52,361 nt of DNA from Bacteroidales bacterium (GCA_023229505.1 JALNZD010000030.1:1-52361); one strand, 5' to 3'. Shown: positions 16,841 to 24,953, counted from the stretch's first letter. Numbers and translations: made by a program. Notes: generated by a model from the letters alone, not told the origin.

Positions 16841-17497
16841 ATGAAAAAAGCTGCCACTTGCCTGCTGATCTTTACTTTTATTGCCATCTGCCATCGATCC
16901 CATTCCCAGCCATCGAACCGGCCAGGGTCCATTCTGAAAAAAAAGGTTGAACTTTCCGGTTTTACCATGAACTTCAACCTGATCGGTGTTGCGCTTTACG
17001 GGCCTATTATCCAGGCGGAGTTCAAACTGGCCAGCCGCTTCTTCCTCGTACCCATGTTAAGGTATAGTTATGCTGGTATTGCAAGCCAATATGAATGGAC
17101 AAATTTCGAGGATGACAGTAAATATTATCCATCCAGTATTGCCGGCGGGATAGGCCTCAAAGCTTTCATTCCTGTAAAATCAAAAAGACAATTGATCTAT
17201 TACGGCATCTTCGGGGAGTTCATCCATGAAAAGGGGCTATATAACATGAATACCAATTATGAATACGAGCGAACCCGAATGGCTGTGGCTGTTTATGGAA
17301 ATTTAGGATACCGGTGGAATTCCAAAAGAAATTTCTACATCGACCTGGGCATCCTCCCCGGCATTGCTTTCGACCTTAAAAATGAAGGGCTGTATCACAC
17401 AGGCGCCAGCAGTGGCCTGCCGTTCCCAGGGATTGTTAAGAAGAACCGCTTTATCGGTATGATAGATTTTGCTTTTGGATGGAACCTTAAAAGGTAG
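16841..17497 (+). CDS. Small outer-membrane beta-barrel protein
   Basis: 218 residues with a signal peptide (MKKAATCLLIFTFIAICHRSHSQ). Alternating amphipathic strands with aromatic girdles follow (GFTMNFNLIGVALYGPIIQAEF, FFLVPMLRYSYAGI, LIYYGIFGEFIHEKG, MAVAVYGNLGYRW), and the chain ends on a strand, MIDFAFGWNLKR, as barrels inserted by BAM do. Probably eight to ten strands. There is no enzymatic motif. Its stop codon directly adjoins a heptamer repeat array that fills the gap to the convergent neighbour. Confidence 0.75.
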   Translation: MKKAATCLLIFTFIAICHRSHSQPSNRPGSILKKKVELSGFTMNFNLIGVALYGPIIQAEFKLASRFFLVPMLRYSYAGIASQYEWTNFEDDSKYYPSSIAGGIGLKAFIPVKSKRQLIYYGIFGEFIHEKGLYNMNTNYEYERTRMAVAVYGNLGYRWNSKRNFYIDLGILPGIAFDLKNEGLYHTGASSGLPFPGIVKKNRFIGMIDFAFGWNLKR

Positions 17498-17556
17498 TTT
17501 CAGGTTTCAGGTTTCAGGTTTGAAACTAGAAACTAGAAACTAGAAACTAGAAACTT
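17498..17556. repeat. Heptamer array in two complementary arms at a convergent junction
   Basis: Three TTTCAGG units followed by four GAAACTA units and one GAAACTT fill the whole gap between two convergent stop codons. Read in the right phase, the left arm (AGGTTTC/TAGTTTC) is the reverse complement of the right arm with some G-T pairs, so the RNA would form a long hairpin in either direction. It probably acts as a bidirectional transcript end. Confidence 0.85.
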
Positions 17557-20395
17557 AATATAGGCCATCGAGATTGAGTCTGTAGAGAAACTCAAATCCA
17601 AACCTGCCGTTTTCCGGAAAGTAAATTGACCTTAAGCCGGCTTCCAATGGAGCAAAATGCCTGAAAAGATGAAAATCCAGGGTCAGGTCTGCTCCAATTG
17701 AATTGTAACTTTGACCGGGTTCCATGTCAAAAACCCAGGCATGATCATAAAATAAGGCGGCTTTCAGTCTTTTCATATAAATAACCGGCCCTATGTGCCA
17801 ATCGGGATAAAAAATCGGAAATTCATAGGATACCGATCCGCTTAATACCCGGTCGGCAAAAATACCCGAATACCCCCTTGGCAGGCTGATCAGCCCGCCA
17901 TATCTATAATAATCGACTAACCTGTCCTGGTACCCGCCATAAAACCGGAAACCATGATGCCGAAACAGTCCGGGGAAATAAAGGACGATTTGAGCAGCAA
18001 AAATGGAACTCGCCGAATCACCATCAAAAGGCGTATGCCGGTAGTTGAGCTCCAACAACTGGCCCCATCTGGGAATAAGGTCCCTGTATGTTTGCTGTAA
18101 CTGGGCATAGAAAAAAAGACGATAATCAAACGAATGGAAACGGTCTTTCCTGAATTTCAATTCTGAACCCGGATCCATCCGCAGGAATTTATATGAATAC
18201 CCTACATAAGGTTGGAAACCTACAAACCAGCTCCTGACATACCAGTTTAGCGGAATTCTTACCCCGGCAGCCAGGTTTAGCTCATGGAATTTATAATTCG
18301 TTTTCCCGCCTGTACTATCAGTATGGGTCCCCCGCCGCAGGCCATAATCCATATTAAGGTCGATGGCAGGATAAAGCCCTTCATAACTGTATTTCAGAAA
18401 ATATTTCCCGGCTTCTTCGTTAAGGTTATACTCATAACCAAGCGAAGTATAACTGGTTCCCAGGAGGTTTTGCGAAAGCAGGGACACCCCCGGCTTGAAA
18501 TTCATATTGTCGATATCCGCCGAAAAGGGCCCCCAGCTGTGGAAATTGAATAGATTAAGCCCTTTACGGTAAGGTTTGCTTATAAAAGCTGAATCGGGGA
18601 CCTCTCCGGCGTTAAATATGAAGTTTTCCTGGCTGGCGAGGGCATCAGCCAGTTCAAAGTGGTAAAGGTTTGCCGGGTTCCATTTTTTCCATGAATAGGG
18701 ATTGAGTAAGGTCCATGCCAGTTCATATCCTGAAGAAGTATAATTAGTGTAATAAAGATGTAATCCATCCGGTGAAACGATAGCATCTGTTGCTCCAAAA
18801 CGCGACGAAGTCACCTGGTATAGTTTATTTGAATCCGGGTTAAGAGCGAAAATGTTATCTATGCCCGTATAGGCGCCGGTAAACAGGATATAATTGTAGT
18901 AGAAGGATGGCTTAGAGATTTCTGTATTTGAGAATGGCAGCAGGAGTTTGAACTCTCCGCTATTTGCATCTGCGATAACCAGGCTTTTACCTTCATCATC
19001 CCGGGTAAGGATCACCGCTATTTGTTTTCCATCGATCGACCATGCAGGGTGGCTCGGAAAAAAGTTATTCGGGGTGGGGAACCGATGAATGACCTCTCCA
19101 TTTTCAATATCCAGGATAACCAGGAAATATTGGTTCATCTGATCGACTTCTACTGTTGTAATCTCACTGCCATCCCGACAAAGATCGGGAGAGAAGTATC
19201 GTGTATTATGGGTGATTTGCCTGGTATGGCCGGTTTGCAGGTCATGAAGCATGATTACCGAATAAGTACGAAGGTCCCAGCGGGGATCACGAACCATTTC
19301 AGCCCAACAGAGCAGGTTACCTGCAACCGACAAGCACTTATCAACCATTGATCCGGGGCTGAGCAGTTTGTTTTCCGCGCCTGTCTTATCAATAATCGTG
19401 ATCCGGGTGATGTCGTAAATGGATGATTTCCGGGTTATGATGCGTCCGTCAGAAAGAGCAGAAGGCTGTGTACGGTTGGAGTAAAATTTTTCCTTTGATT
19501 TAAGCACAGGTAAAAAAAATGTGGGGTTAAGTTCTTTGTCAGCTGATAACCAGGATTGCTGCAGGTTAGATGTAATGTTTGCATAAAGTCTGCTTTTACT
19601 GTAACCGGTTTCCTTGTAAAGTGTATTGGAGAACGGCACCAGCATCAGCGGGATGTTTCCGGTTCTGCGCATCACACGGCTCCACGTTTCTTTGCCGTAT
19701 TGTATGCGGGTTTGGCCGACCAACAGGTATCCCAGCTCATAATGATCCGGGATAAAATCCTTATACGATCCGTTTACAGCTTTATCATACGAATAAATAC
19801 CTTTTTCAAGGAATTGTGCCCGGAGTTTCATTTCAAAATAAGGGATTCGGCCCCTGCCGCTATGGCTCAATGCGGTTTCTGTCACAATAGCATCCCCTTC
19901 GATGAACCAGAGGGGGACAAACAGCCCCAATACTGCTGGAACTGCTTGTTGGCCAAAAACGAATGACAAGGCGTGGGTCAATCCTCGGTCTACAGAGCTA
20001 TATTGAGCCGAATGCCGGAACTCGTGAATGATAAGCTGATCCATCCAATCCTGGGAATAGTTGTCCTGTGGAGGCATTGTGAAAATCTCAATTCTTTTTG
20101 GGGCATAAGGAGTTAAAGCATTGGAAATGACCGACTGGTTGTGAAGGATAACAGGCCATCTTCGTGGGGTGACATTAAGAGATGCAGATACCGGTTTGTA
20201 GCCATATTCAAAAGCATTGGCGATATATTTAGCTTGTGCTTCCAGTGAAACCGGGTAGATCAGTTTGAAGTGGCTGGTTTTTATCTGGTTCCATCGTACC
20301 GATGCCGGATCAGTGCCAATGGTGAAGTACTGTGCAAAGAGGGCTATGGGCAGGGAGCAGAGAGCGAAGAACACAGGGCGGAGAGCAAAGCGCAT
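17555..20395 (-). CDS. Gluzincin-like / TolB-like propeller / outer-membrane barrel protein
   Basis: 946 residues in three parts. After the signal peptide (MRFALRPVFFALCSLPIALFA) comes a domain with a HEFRH zinc motif (His124, Glu125, His128) and WFIEGDA about 40 residues later, whose Glu166 fits the third ligand of a gluzincin metallopeptidase. Residues about 300-560 form WD/TolB-like beta-propeller strands (SPDGLHLYYTNYTSSGYELAW, HPAWSIDGKQIAVILTRDDEG). The last ~330 residues look like an outer-membrane barrel, with a BamA/surface-antigen-like LPRGYSGIFADRVLSGSVSYEFP. This suggests an outer-membrane anchored protease or assembly factor with the catalytic and propeller parts in the periplasm or outside. 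Most of the signal peptide is encoded by a heptamer repeat array. The combination is recognisable in Bacteroidota hypotheticals, but no function is known to me. Confidence 0.75.
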   Translation of the reverse strand: MRFALRPVFFALCSLPIALFAQYFTIGTDPASVRWNQIKTSHFKLIYPVSLEAQAKYIANAFEYGYKPVSASLNVTPRRWPVILHNQSVISNALTPYAPKRIEIFTMPPQDNYSQDWMDQLIIHEFRHSAQYSSVDRGLTHALSFVFGQQAVPAVLGLFVPLWFIEGDAIVTETALSHSGRGRIPYFEMKLRAQFLEKGIYSYDKAVNGSYKDFIPDHYELGYLLVGQTRIQYGKETWSRVMRRTGNIPLMLVPFSNTLYKETGYSKSRLYANITSNLQQSWLSADKELNPTFFLPVLKSKEKFYSNRTQPSALSDGRIITRKSSIYDITRITIIDKTGAENKLLSPGSMVDKCLSVAGNLLCWAEMVRDPRWDLRTYSVIMLHDLQTGHTRQITHNTRYFSPDLCRDGSEITTVEVDQMNQYFLVILDIENGEVIHRFPTPNNFFPSHPAWSIDGKQIAVILTRDDEGKSLVIADANSGEFKLLLPFSNTEISKPSFYYNYILFTGAYTGIDNIFALNPDSNKLYQVTSSRFGATDAIVSPDGLHLYYTNYTSSGYELAWTLLNPYSWKKWNPANLYHFELADALASQENFIFNAGEVPDSAFISKPYRKGLNLFNFHSWGPFSADIDNMNFKPGVSLLSQNLLGTSYTSLGYEYNLNEEAGKYFLKYSYEGLYPAIDLNMDYGLRRGTHTDSTGGKTNYKFHELNLAAGVRIPLNWYVRSWFVGFQPYVGYSYKFLRMDPGSELKFRKDRFHSFDYRLFFYAQLQQTYRDLIPRWGQLLELNYRHTPFDGDSASSIFAAQIVLYFPGLFRHHGFRFYGGYQDRLVDYYRYGGLISLPRGYSGIFADRVLSGSVSYEFPIFYPDWHIGPVIYMKRLKAALFYDHAWVFDMEPGQSYNSIGADLTLDFHLFRHFAPLEAGLRSIYFPENGRFGFEFLYRLNLDGLY

Positions 20396-20403
20396 AGTGC
20401 GAA
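20348..20403. repeat. Eight degenerate heptamers covering a start codon and signal peptide
   Basis: On the plus strand eight consecutive 7-mers follow the pattern GRGCRRA (GGGCAGG, GAGCAGA, GAGCGAA, GAACACA, GGGCGGA, GAGCAAA, GCGCATA, GTGCGAA). The minus-strand ATG of the gluzincin/propeller/barrel gene lies in the seventh unit, so residues 1 to about 16 are repeat-encoded and show a seven-residue peptide period (FALRPVF, FALCSLP). Confidence 0.8.
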
Positions 20404-20413
20404 AGGTTTAGTA

Positions 20414-20881
20414 TTAAACCGCCTCCGGGTCCTTCCCCAGGTCGCGGATTCCCTTAATGAGTTCCACGAAAATAGTAATCACCGTAATGCCGAAAATTAC
20501 CAGGATGCCGATTTTAATCCATTTGATCCAGGTACCGTCCTCGATATCAAAAGGAAAAATGACATAGATCATGATCAAAGCCACGGCGCCGGCAATATTG
20601 ATGATGCCCTGGACGAGATGTTTGAACCAGCGGTTATCGTAAAAGATGAAGAGTGCCTGCGCGACGATGGAAACGTAGATGGAAATCTCGATATAGAAGA
20701 GGCATTTGCCGAAGTCTTCTGTCAGAAAAGTGAATCCCCACGATCTTAGGTTGCGGAGGATATAAATGAGCACGATCATAACCACGATGGCCACGATGTA
20801 ACCTGCTCTCCTGGCACCGGAAGGATGTGATTTCCCGGGGCTTTTCTTTATTCTGGGACTTTTCGGGGCAGCTTTCTTCAT
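20414..20881 (-). CDS. Four-helix integral membrane protein of unknown function
   Basis: 155 residues. A basic, lysine- and proline-rich N-terminus (KKAAPKSPRIKKSPGKSHPSGARR) precedes four hydrophobic segments: YIVAIVVMIVLIYIL (about 29-43), CLFYIEISIYVSIVAQALFIF (about 60-80), IINIAGAVALIMIYVIF (about 92-108) and IGILVIFGITVITIFVEL (about 126-143). It ends with a charged tail (RDLGKDPEAV). Inner membrane. No family is recognised. It is 18 bases upstream of the gluzincin-like gene on the same strand, so the two are probably cotranscribed. Confidence 0.65.
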   Translation of the reverse strand: MKKAAPKSPRIKKSPGKSHPSGARRAGYIVAIVVMIVLIYILRNLRSWGFTFLTEDFGKCLFYIEISIYVSIVAQALFIFYDNRWFKHLVQGIINIAGAVALIMIYVIFPFDIEDGTWIKWIKIGILVIFGITVITIFVELIKGIRDLGKDPEAV

Positions 20882-20977
20882 AGTCTTTACATTTTGGGTT
20901 GAAATTAGTAAAAACTTTTTTTGTTTTGGTGGAGTTTTTCTAATAAGAAGAATAAGTTACACAGCGAAACTTATATT

Positions 20978-21775
20978 TTAACGGATAAATATCTTTGCAG
21001 AAATTAGAACAGAGTGTTTTGATTTATCATCAGCTTCCAAAGTCAATAAATACGCTCCCGCATCAATATTATCAGTCCTTATCGTAAATTCGTTCAACCC
21101 TTTGATTATGATAACCGGGGTAGTCTTGAGTACAGCACCCGTAAGGTCAATGATATTGATAAGTCCATCTCCAAGGTATTCAGACCTGAATTTAATCACA
21201 CAAGCTTCATCACAAGGATTTGGAAATACGGAAAGATTAGAAACAAGCCGGTCTTCTTTAATTCCTGAAGAACCGTAAACCTTAATCTCAACGCTCTTCT
21301 GGCTGGAGTAATTTCCATCGGTGACAGTAACCGTATAGGTTGTATTGACCTGTGGGCTTACCACCGGGCTTTTTTCAGTTGAAGAAAATCCGGGCGGATC
21401 AGAAGCCCAGGCGAAGGAGTAGGCTTCCGAGCAGCCGAAGACGCTTGTTATCAGCTGGGTAAAGCAGCCCTGGCAAATGCTGTCTTGTTCAGGGTTAATC
21501 AGGATATTCAGAACCTGGACATGCAGCATAGTGAGTACATCCAATTCGGGAATTTTCGGGTCATTGCTGCTGATGATCAGGTCGATATAATAATTATCTA
21601 TCGGGAGGCCTGCTGAATTGAAGTTAAAAATGATTTGGCTTGTATCCCCTGGCTGGATTTGCCCGCTTAGCGGTGCTGCCGTCACCCAGCTTACAGCATT
21701 TGGGGAGAAGCTGGCATTATAATTCAAGGCTGAAATAAGCAGAGTCATTACAGCGGCGGTTATTATCTTTCTCAT
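20978..21775 (-). CDS. Secreted Ig-like protein with T9SS sorting domain
   Basis: 265 residues. A short signal peptide (MRKIITAAVMTLLISALNYNA) runs straight into a sequence (SFSPNAVSWVTAAPLSGQIQPGDTS) that is usually the middle of an Ig/ASPM-like repeat in long Bacteroidota secreted proteins. A second PKD/Ig-like domain follows (SICQGCFTQLITSVFGCSEAYSFAW...TYTVTVTDG), and the last ~85 residues are a T9SS sorting domain (LSVFPNPCDEACVIKF, GLNEFTIRTDNIDAGAYLLTL). The upstream part looks short for this type of protein, so it may be a remnant of a longer gene joined to a new signal peptide. Exported and probably surface-attached; role unknown. Confidence 0.7.
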   Translation of the reverse strand: MRKIITAAVMTLLISALNYNASFSPNAVSWVTAAPLSGQIQPGDTSQIIFNFNSAGLPIDNYYIDLIISSNDPKIPELDVLTMLHVQVLNILINPEQDSICQGCFTQLITSVFGCSEAYSFAWASDPPGFSSTEKSPVVSPQVNTTYTVTVTDGNYSSQKSVEIKVYGSSGIKEDRLVSNLSVFPNPCDEACVIKFRSEYLGDGLINIIDLTGAVLKTTPVIIIKGLNEFTIRTDNIDAGAYLLTLEADDKSKHSVLISAKIFIR

Positions 21776-21810
21776 GGTATTTTCCGGTTTTGAAGCGACT
21801 AAGATACTAT

Positions 21811-21845
21811 AAAAAAACCCCGCAACCTTTTCTGGCAGCGGGAGT
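21811..21845 (-). terminator. Rho-independent terminator after the AI-2E-type permease
   Basis: On the minus strand CCCGC/GCGGG pairs across an internal loop with a further CC/GG pair, followed by T7. It lies downstream of the permease and 35 bases before the next gene's start, separating the two units. Confidence 0.7.
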
Positions 21846-21984
21846 AGAAACAGACGTTTTTTATCATTGCTATAAAACCCTATGCCCTACAGGTAAGAGA
21901 AGCCTTTGATTTCAGCAGGTGTGATTAAGTTGATACTTTATTTCAGGTATTGTTCAATTGTTCCACTGTCCCATTTTAATCGCG

Positions 21985-22995
21985 TCATTCCTTCGTGAAA
22001 AGCGAGGTATCTTTTACCTCCTTACTGCCCATCCCCTTAAAAATCTTTATCACCACAAGTGTCAGTGGCACACCGAGGACGGCACCGGGCAAGCCAAGAA
22101 TGTAACCCCAGAAAAGAAGAGACAGGAATATGGTAAGCAGGGAAATGTTCAGGCTTTCTTTCATGAAGATCGGCCGGAACACGTTCTCCACAAGCGCATT
22201 GATCAGCCAGAAACCCCCGGATACAATCAGGGCCTGGGTAACTCCCAGGTCTACAAGGGCCAGCAACGCAGGCGGTATGAAAGAAATGATAAACCCGATA
22301 TTGGGGACAAAATTCAGCAGGAACGACAGTACAGCCCAGAGAAAGGGAAAGTCCACACCGAGGATCAGCAGAAGGAAAAAATTCAGCACCGCCGTGAGTA
22401 CCCCGCCAAGAGAGGTAATGTTCACATACATGCGCAAATCCCCACCCATGTCGTGGATCCAGCTCACCGCCATGATTTCGTCTATTTTGCCTTTTTTAAT
22501 ACTGTCACTGTAAGTGACCAGTTCGATAACCATAAAGGCGATCAACAGGGAAATGACAAAAGAAGCACTGATAAAGCCTGTCAGGATGTTCACAATGGCC
22601 CTTGCTGCACCGATGATATTCTGTGGACCTATATTCGCCTTCTTCAACAGTTCTGAAATATCCAGGTTATTACTTGCTGCAAAATCCAGGAATTCATGGT
22701 AAAAAATTGTCACCTTCTCTTCGTATTTGGGTAAGCTGGCCACTACATCCGAGATGGATTTAGCCAGTAAGGCTGAGAAGCCTAATCCACCAATGAGGAT
22801 GACCACCAGTGCGATGACTATGGCTAACCATCTCGGCGCCCCTTTTTTGATTAACCAGGTAGGCAGTGGAATGATGCACATCGACAACAGAAGAGCAATC
22901 AGGACCTGGTTCAACATTCCAGAAGCTGCTTTCATGCCGGTCAGGATGATCACGACGGCAGCTACCGCGACAAGATTTTGAATGACGGGTTTCAT
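21985..22995 (-). CDS. AI-2E family permease (PerM/YdgG type)
   Basis: 336 residues with about seven to eight transmembrane helices in the family arrangement: two N-terminal helices (NLVAVAAVVIILTGMKAA, VLIALLLSMCIIPLPTWL), an amphipathic region with SISDVVASLPKYEEK, then a helix cluster with FLLNFVPNIGFIISFIPPALLALVDLG and the conserved NALVENVFRPIFMKESLNISLLTIFLSLLFWGYILGLPGAVLGVPLT block. Inner membrane. Members have been linked to autoinducer-2 export or to Na+/H+ antiport; the substrate here is not determinable. Its start lies 100 bases below a 14-mer repeat cluster. Confidence 0.9.
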   Translation of the reverse strand: MKPVIQNLVAVAAVVIILTGMKAASGMLNQVLIALLLSMCIIPLPTWLIKKGAPRWLAIVIALVVILIGGLGFSALLAKSISDVVASLPKYEEKVTIFYHEFLDFAASNNLDISELLKKANIGPQNIIGAARAIVNILTGFISASFVISLLIAFMVIELVTYSDSIKKGKIDEIMAVSWIHDMGGDLRMYVNITSLGGVLTAVLNFFLLLILGVDFPFLWAVLSFLLNFVPNIGFIISFIPPALLALVDLGVTQALIVSGGFWLINALVENVFRPIFMKESLNISLLTIFLSLLFWGYILGLPGAVLGVPLTLVVIKIFKGMGSKEVKDTSLFTKE

Positions 22996-23099
22996 AAAAA
23001 AAAAATTTAATTGAAGTGCTAATTTAGGGTTTTTTAATTAAACAAGGCATCAATTGAATTTCAAATTGAATGACATGACTGCGTTGAAACTTATTGTCT

Positions 23100-23184
23100 G
23101 ACCTGATAGCGTCGAAAGACCTGTCAGCGTCAAAACTGCATGCCCGACGCTGTCAGGTCCGCCTGCTGCGGACGCTGTCAGGTC
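23100..23184. repeat. 14-mer repeat cluster (two direct, two inverted copies)
   Basis: GACCTGATAGCGTC (23100) and GACCTGTCAGCGTC (23118) are followed by two copies of GACGCTGTCAGGTC (23146, 23171), which is the reverse complement of the consensus. The cluster can form nested hairpins. The last copy contains the TGA of the pseudouridine synthase. A second cluster of the same family lies at 50354-50413. Confidence 0.85.
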
Positions 23185-24000
23185 ACAATGTTAGGCACAA
23201 TGTTATTTTTCAAAACGTTCCACAACTTATCCTCCGGTACCGGCGCCATGATGTTCATCAGCTCCTGTCTTACCGGATGCACGAACTCTACCAGCCGGGC
23301 ATGCAGACTAATTGAGCCGTCAGGGTTGGAACGTGGAAAACCGTACTTCAGGTCGCCTTTGATGGGGTAGCCAATTGCAGCAAGCTGCGCCCTGATCTGG
23401 TGGTGCCGCCCGGTCAGCAACTCCACTTCCAGCAGGTCGTAACGCTCACAGGATGCAATTTTCCGGTACTTCAGCTCAGCCTTCAGCCTCCCCTCCCCCG
23501 GCAGGTCGTGGACGTAGGATTTATTCTGCTGCTCGTTTTTTTTGAGATAATGGGTAAGATGGTTCCAGTCGGCAGTTCGCGGTTCCCAGTCCCCAGTTCC
23601 CGGTTCCGGTTTCTCGTTTCTTTGTATTGATTGCGAACTGCGAACTGCGAATTGCGAACTGCGAACTGCCAACTGCGAACTGCGAACTGCGAACCGGGAA
23701 CTGCGAACTGCCAACAATCGCCCAATACACCTTCCTGATCTCCCGGTTCTTCAGCAACTCATTCATCCTTGCCATCGCCTTGCTGGTCCTTGCAAAGATC
23801 ACCGCCCCGCTGACCGGCCGGTCCAAACGGTGCACCACGCCCAGGAATACCTCTCCGGGTTTATGGTATTTAGCTTTAATGTATGTTTTCAGAACTTCCG
23901 CCATTGGCTCATCACCGGTCTTATCACCCTGCACGATCTCCCCCGGTTGCTTGTTGATGATGAGCAGGTGATTATCTTCATATAGGATGGGCGAGGTCAT
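23178..24000 (-). pseudogene. RluA-type pseudouridine synthase split by a repeat insertion
   Basis: The N-terminal half (MTSPILYEDNHLLIINKQPG ... FLGVVHRLDRPVSGAVIFARTSKA, catalytic Asp60 in HRLDR) runs to KVYWAIV, and the C-terminal half resumes with HLTHYLKKNEQQNKSYVHD ... LLTGRHHQIRAQLAAIGYPIKGDLKYGFPR. In intact homologues these join directly through a short loop. Here about 145-150 bases of heptamer arrays separate them (23561-23713), and the two halves are in different frames (offset one base). Either half can be read into the array: one frame continues 52 residues and stops, and the other can begin at a TTG. The gene is therefore disrupted unless the insert is spliced by an unknown mechanism or is an assembly artefact. 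Its normal product would modify uridine in rRNA or tRNA. Confidence 0.85.
23561..23713. repeat. Heptamer array in two inverted arms inside rluA-like gene
   Basis: The left arm (about 23561-23612) is about seven units of the type GCAGTTC/CCGGTTC, and the right arm (23633-23713) is about eleven units of the type GAACTGC, its reverse complement, with a ~20-base centre. The peptide read from one strand is a seven-residue repeat (FAVRSSQ), because three heptamers equal seven codons. A 21-base stretch here (23689-23709) is identical to 25057-25077 in another gene. Confidence 0.9.
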
Positions 24001-24027
24001 TAGGTTATTATTAGGTTGTTATTATGG

Positions 24028-24061
24028 CCTGTAGGGGTCACCGGCCGGTGACCCCTACAGG
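24028..24061. repeat. Perfect 34-bp palindrome
   Basis: Two 17-base arms (from CCTGTAGGGGTCACCGG) are exactly reverse complementary with no loop bases. It sits between panB and the broken pseudouridine synthase gene. GTAGGGG...CCCCTAC palindromes of this form occur as dispersed intergenic elements in several bacterial groups (recalled, not checked). Confidence 0.9.
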
Positions 24062-24074
24062 GGAATCCACCGCC

Positions 24075-24100
24075 AACTGCCTACTGCCTGCTGCCGACTA
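24075..24100. repeat. Short heptamer array overlapping the panB stop codon
   Basis: Three units AACTGCC, TACTGCC, TGCTGCC and part of a fourth (GACTA), which contains the TAG stop of panB on the minus strand. Confidence 0.65.
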
Positions 24101-24916
24101 ATACTGTTCTCTTTCATTCGGAAAATCAGCCGTTTTCACATCAACAATATAAGCCTGGACGGAGCCTTTGATCTCGTCGCTCAGGTTATGATACCGGCGC
24201 AGAAAGCGGGGCGAGAATTTCATGTTGATGCCCAGCATGTCATGCAGCACGAGTACCTGTCCGTCGACATGCGGGCCGGCACCGATGCCTATGATTGGGA
24301 TCCGCACACTTGCGGTCACTTCCATGGCCAGTTTTGCCGGTATCTTTTCGAGTACAATGGCAAAACAACCTGCCCCTTCCAGCAATTCCGCATCACGCTT
24401 GAGCTTGGTTGCTTCTGCATTTTCGGTGGCCCTGACGACATAAGTACCGAACTTGTTGATCGACTGCGGGGTGAGGCCCAGATGTCCCATCACCGGTATA
24501 CCGGCCGACAGGATCCGGTCGATCGACTCGAGGACCTCCTTGCCTCCTTCCATCTTCACCGCGTTGGCGCCCGATTCTTTCATGATGCGGATCGCGGAAT
24601 TCAGCGCTTCCTTGGAGTTCCCCTGGTAGGTTCCGAATGGCAGGTCGACTACCACCAGTGCCCGCCTGACAGCCCGCATCACCGAAGATGCATGGTAAAT
24701 CATCTGGTCAAGTGTGATAGGCAGCGTCGTGGTATGTCCGGCCATCACGTTAGAGGCTGAATCACCCACCAGGATCACATCTATGCCGGCCTCATCGAGG
24801 AGCGTGGCAAAAGAAAAATCGTAAGCCGTAAGCATAGCGATCTTCTCCCCTTTTAACTTCATCTCCTGCAGGACATGGGTTGTGATCTTTGCATATTTTC
24901 TGGAATCGGGTTGCAT
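24098..24916 (-). CDS. panB: 3-methyl-2-oxobutanoate hydroxymethyltransferase
   Basis: Catalyses the first committed step of pantothenate (coenzyme A) synthesis, adding a hydroxymethyl group from methylenetetrahydrofolate to alpha-ketoisovalerate. 272 residues, cytoplasmic TIM barrel. Motifs include MLTAYDFSFATLLDEAGID, the metal site in LVGDSASNVMAGH, VVVDLPFGTYQG, GANAVKMEGG, PVMGHLGLTPQS, the catalytic Glu in FAIVLEKIP and IPIIGIGAG. The length matches the family. The C-terminal residues NEREQY fall in or beside a heptamer array. No panC or panD neighbour is present. A TAACTTTG -7 box lies 30 bases upstream. Confidence 0.97.
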   Translation of the reverse strand: MQPDSRKYAKITTHVLQEMKLKGEKIAMLTAYDFSFATLLDEAGIDVILVGDSASNVMAGHTTTLPITLDQMIYHASSVMRAVRRALVVVDLPFGTYQGNSKEALNSAIRIMKESGANAVKMEGGKEVLESIDRILSAGIPVMGHLGLTPQSINKFGTYVVRATENAEATKLKRDAELLEGAGCFAIVLEKIPAKLAMEVTASVRIPIIGIGAGPHVDGQVLVLHDMLGINMKFSPRFLRRYHNLSDEIKGSVQAYIVDVKTADFPNEREQY

Positions 24917-24945
24917 AATTCTATTTTTTCTGCGTTACAAGATTG

Positions 24946-24953
24946 CAAAGTTA
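24946..24953 (-). promoter_or_regulatory. Candidate panB -7 box (TAACTTTG)
   Basis: A perfect TAnnTTTG on the minus strand, 30 bases before the panB ATG. It shares a short divergent region with the lipoprotein promoter. Confidence 0.55.

Noticed and set aside
20270..20749. 159-codon plus-strand frame across two minus-strand genes
   Set aside because: Crosses the heptamer array and both real genes; highly charged low-complexity translation.
21958..22656. 232-codon open frame antisense to the AI-2E-type permease
   Set aside because: Gln/His/Lys-rich translation is the expected mirror of transmembrane codons; the permease is clear.
23561..23713. CRISPR array
   Set aside because: The units are 7 bp with no spacers, and no cas gene is in the window.
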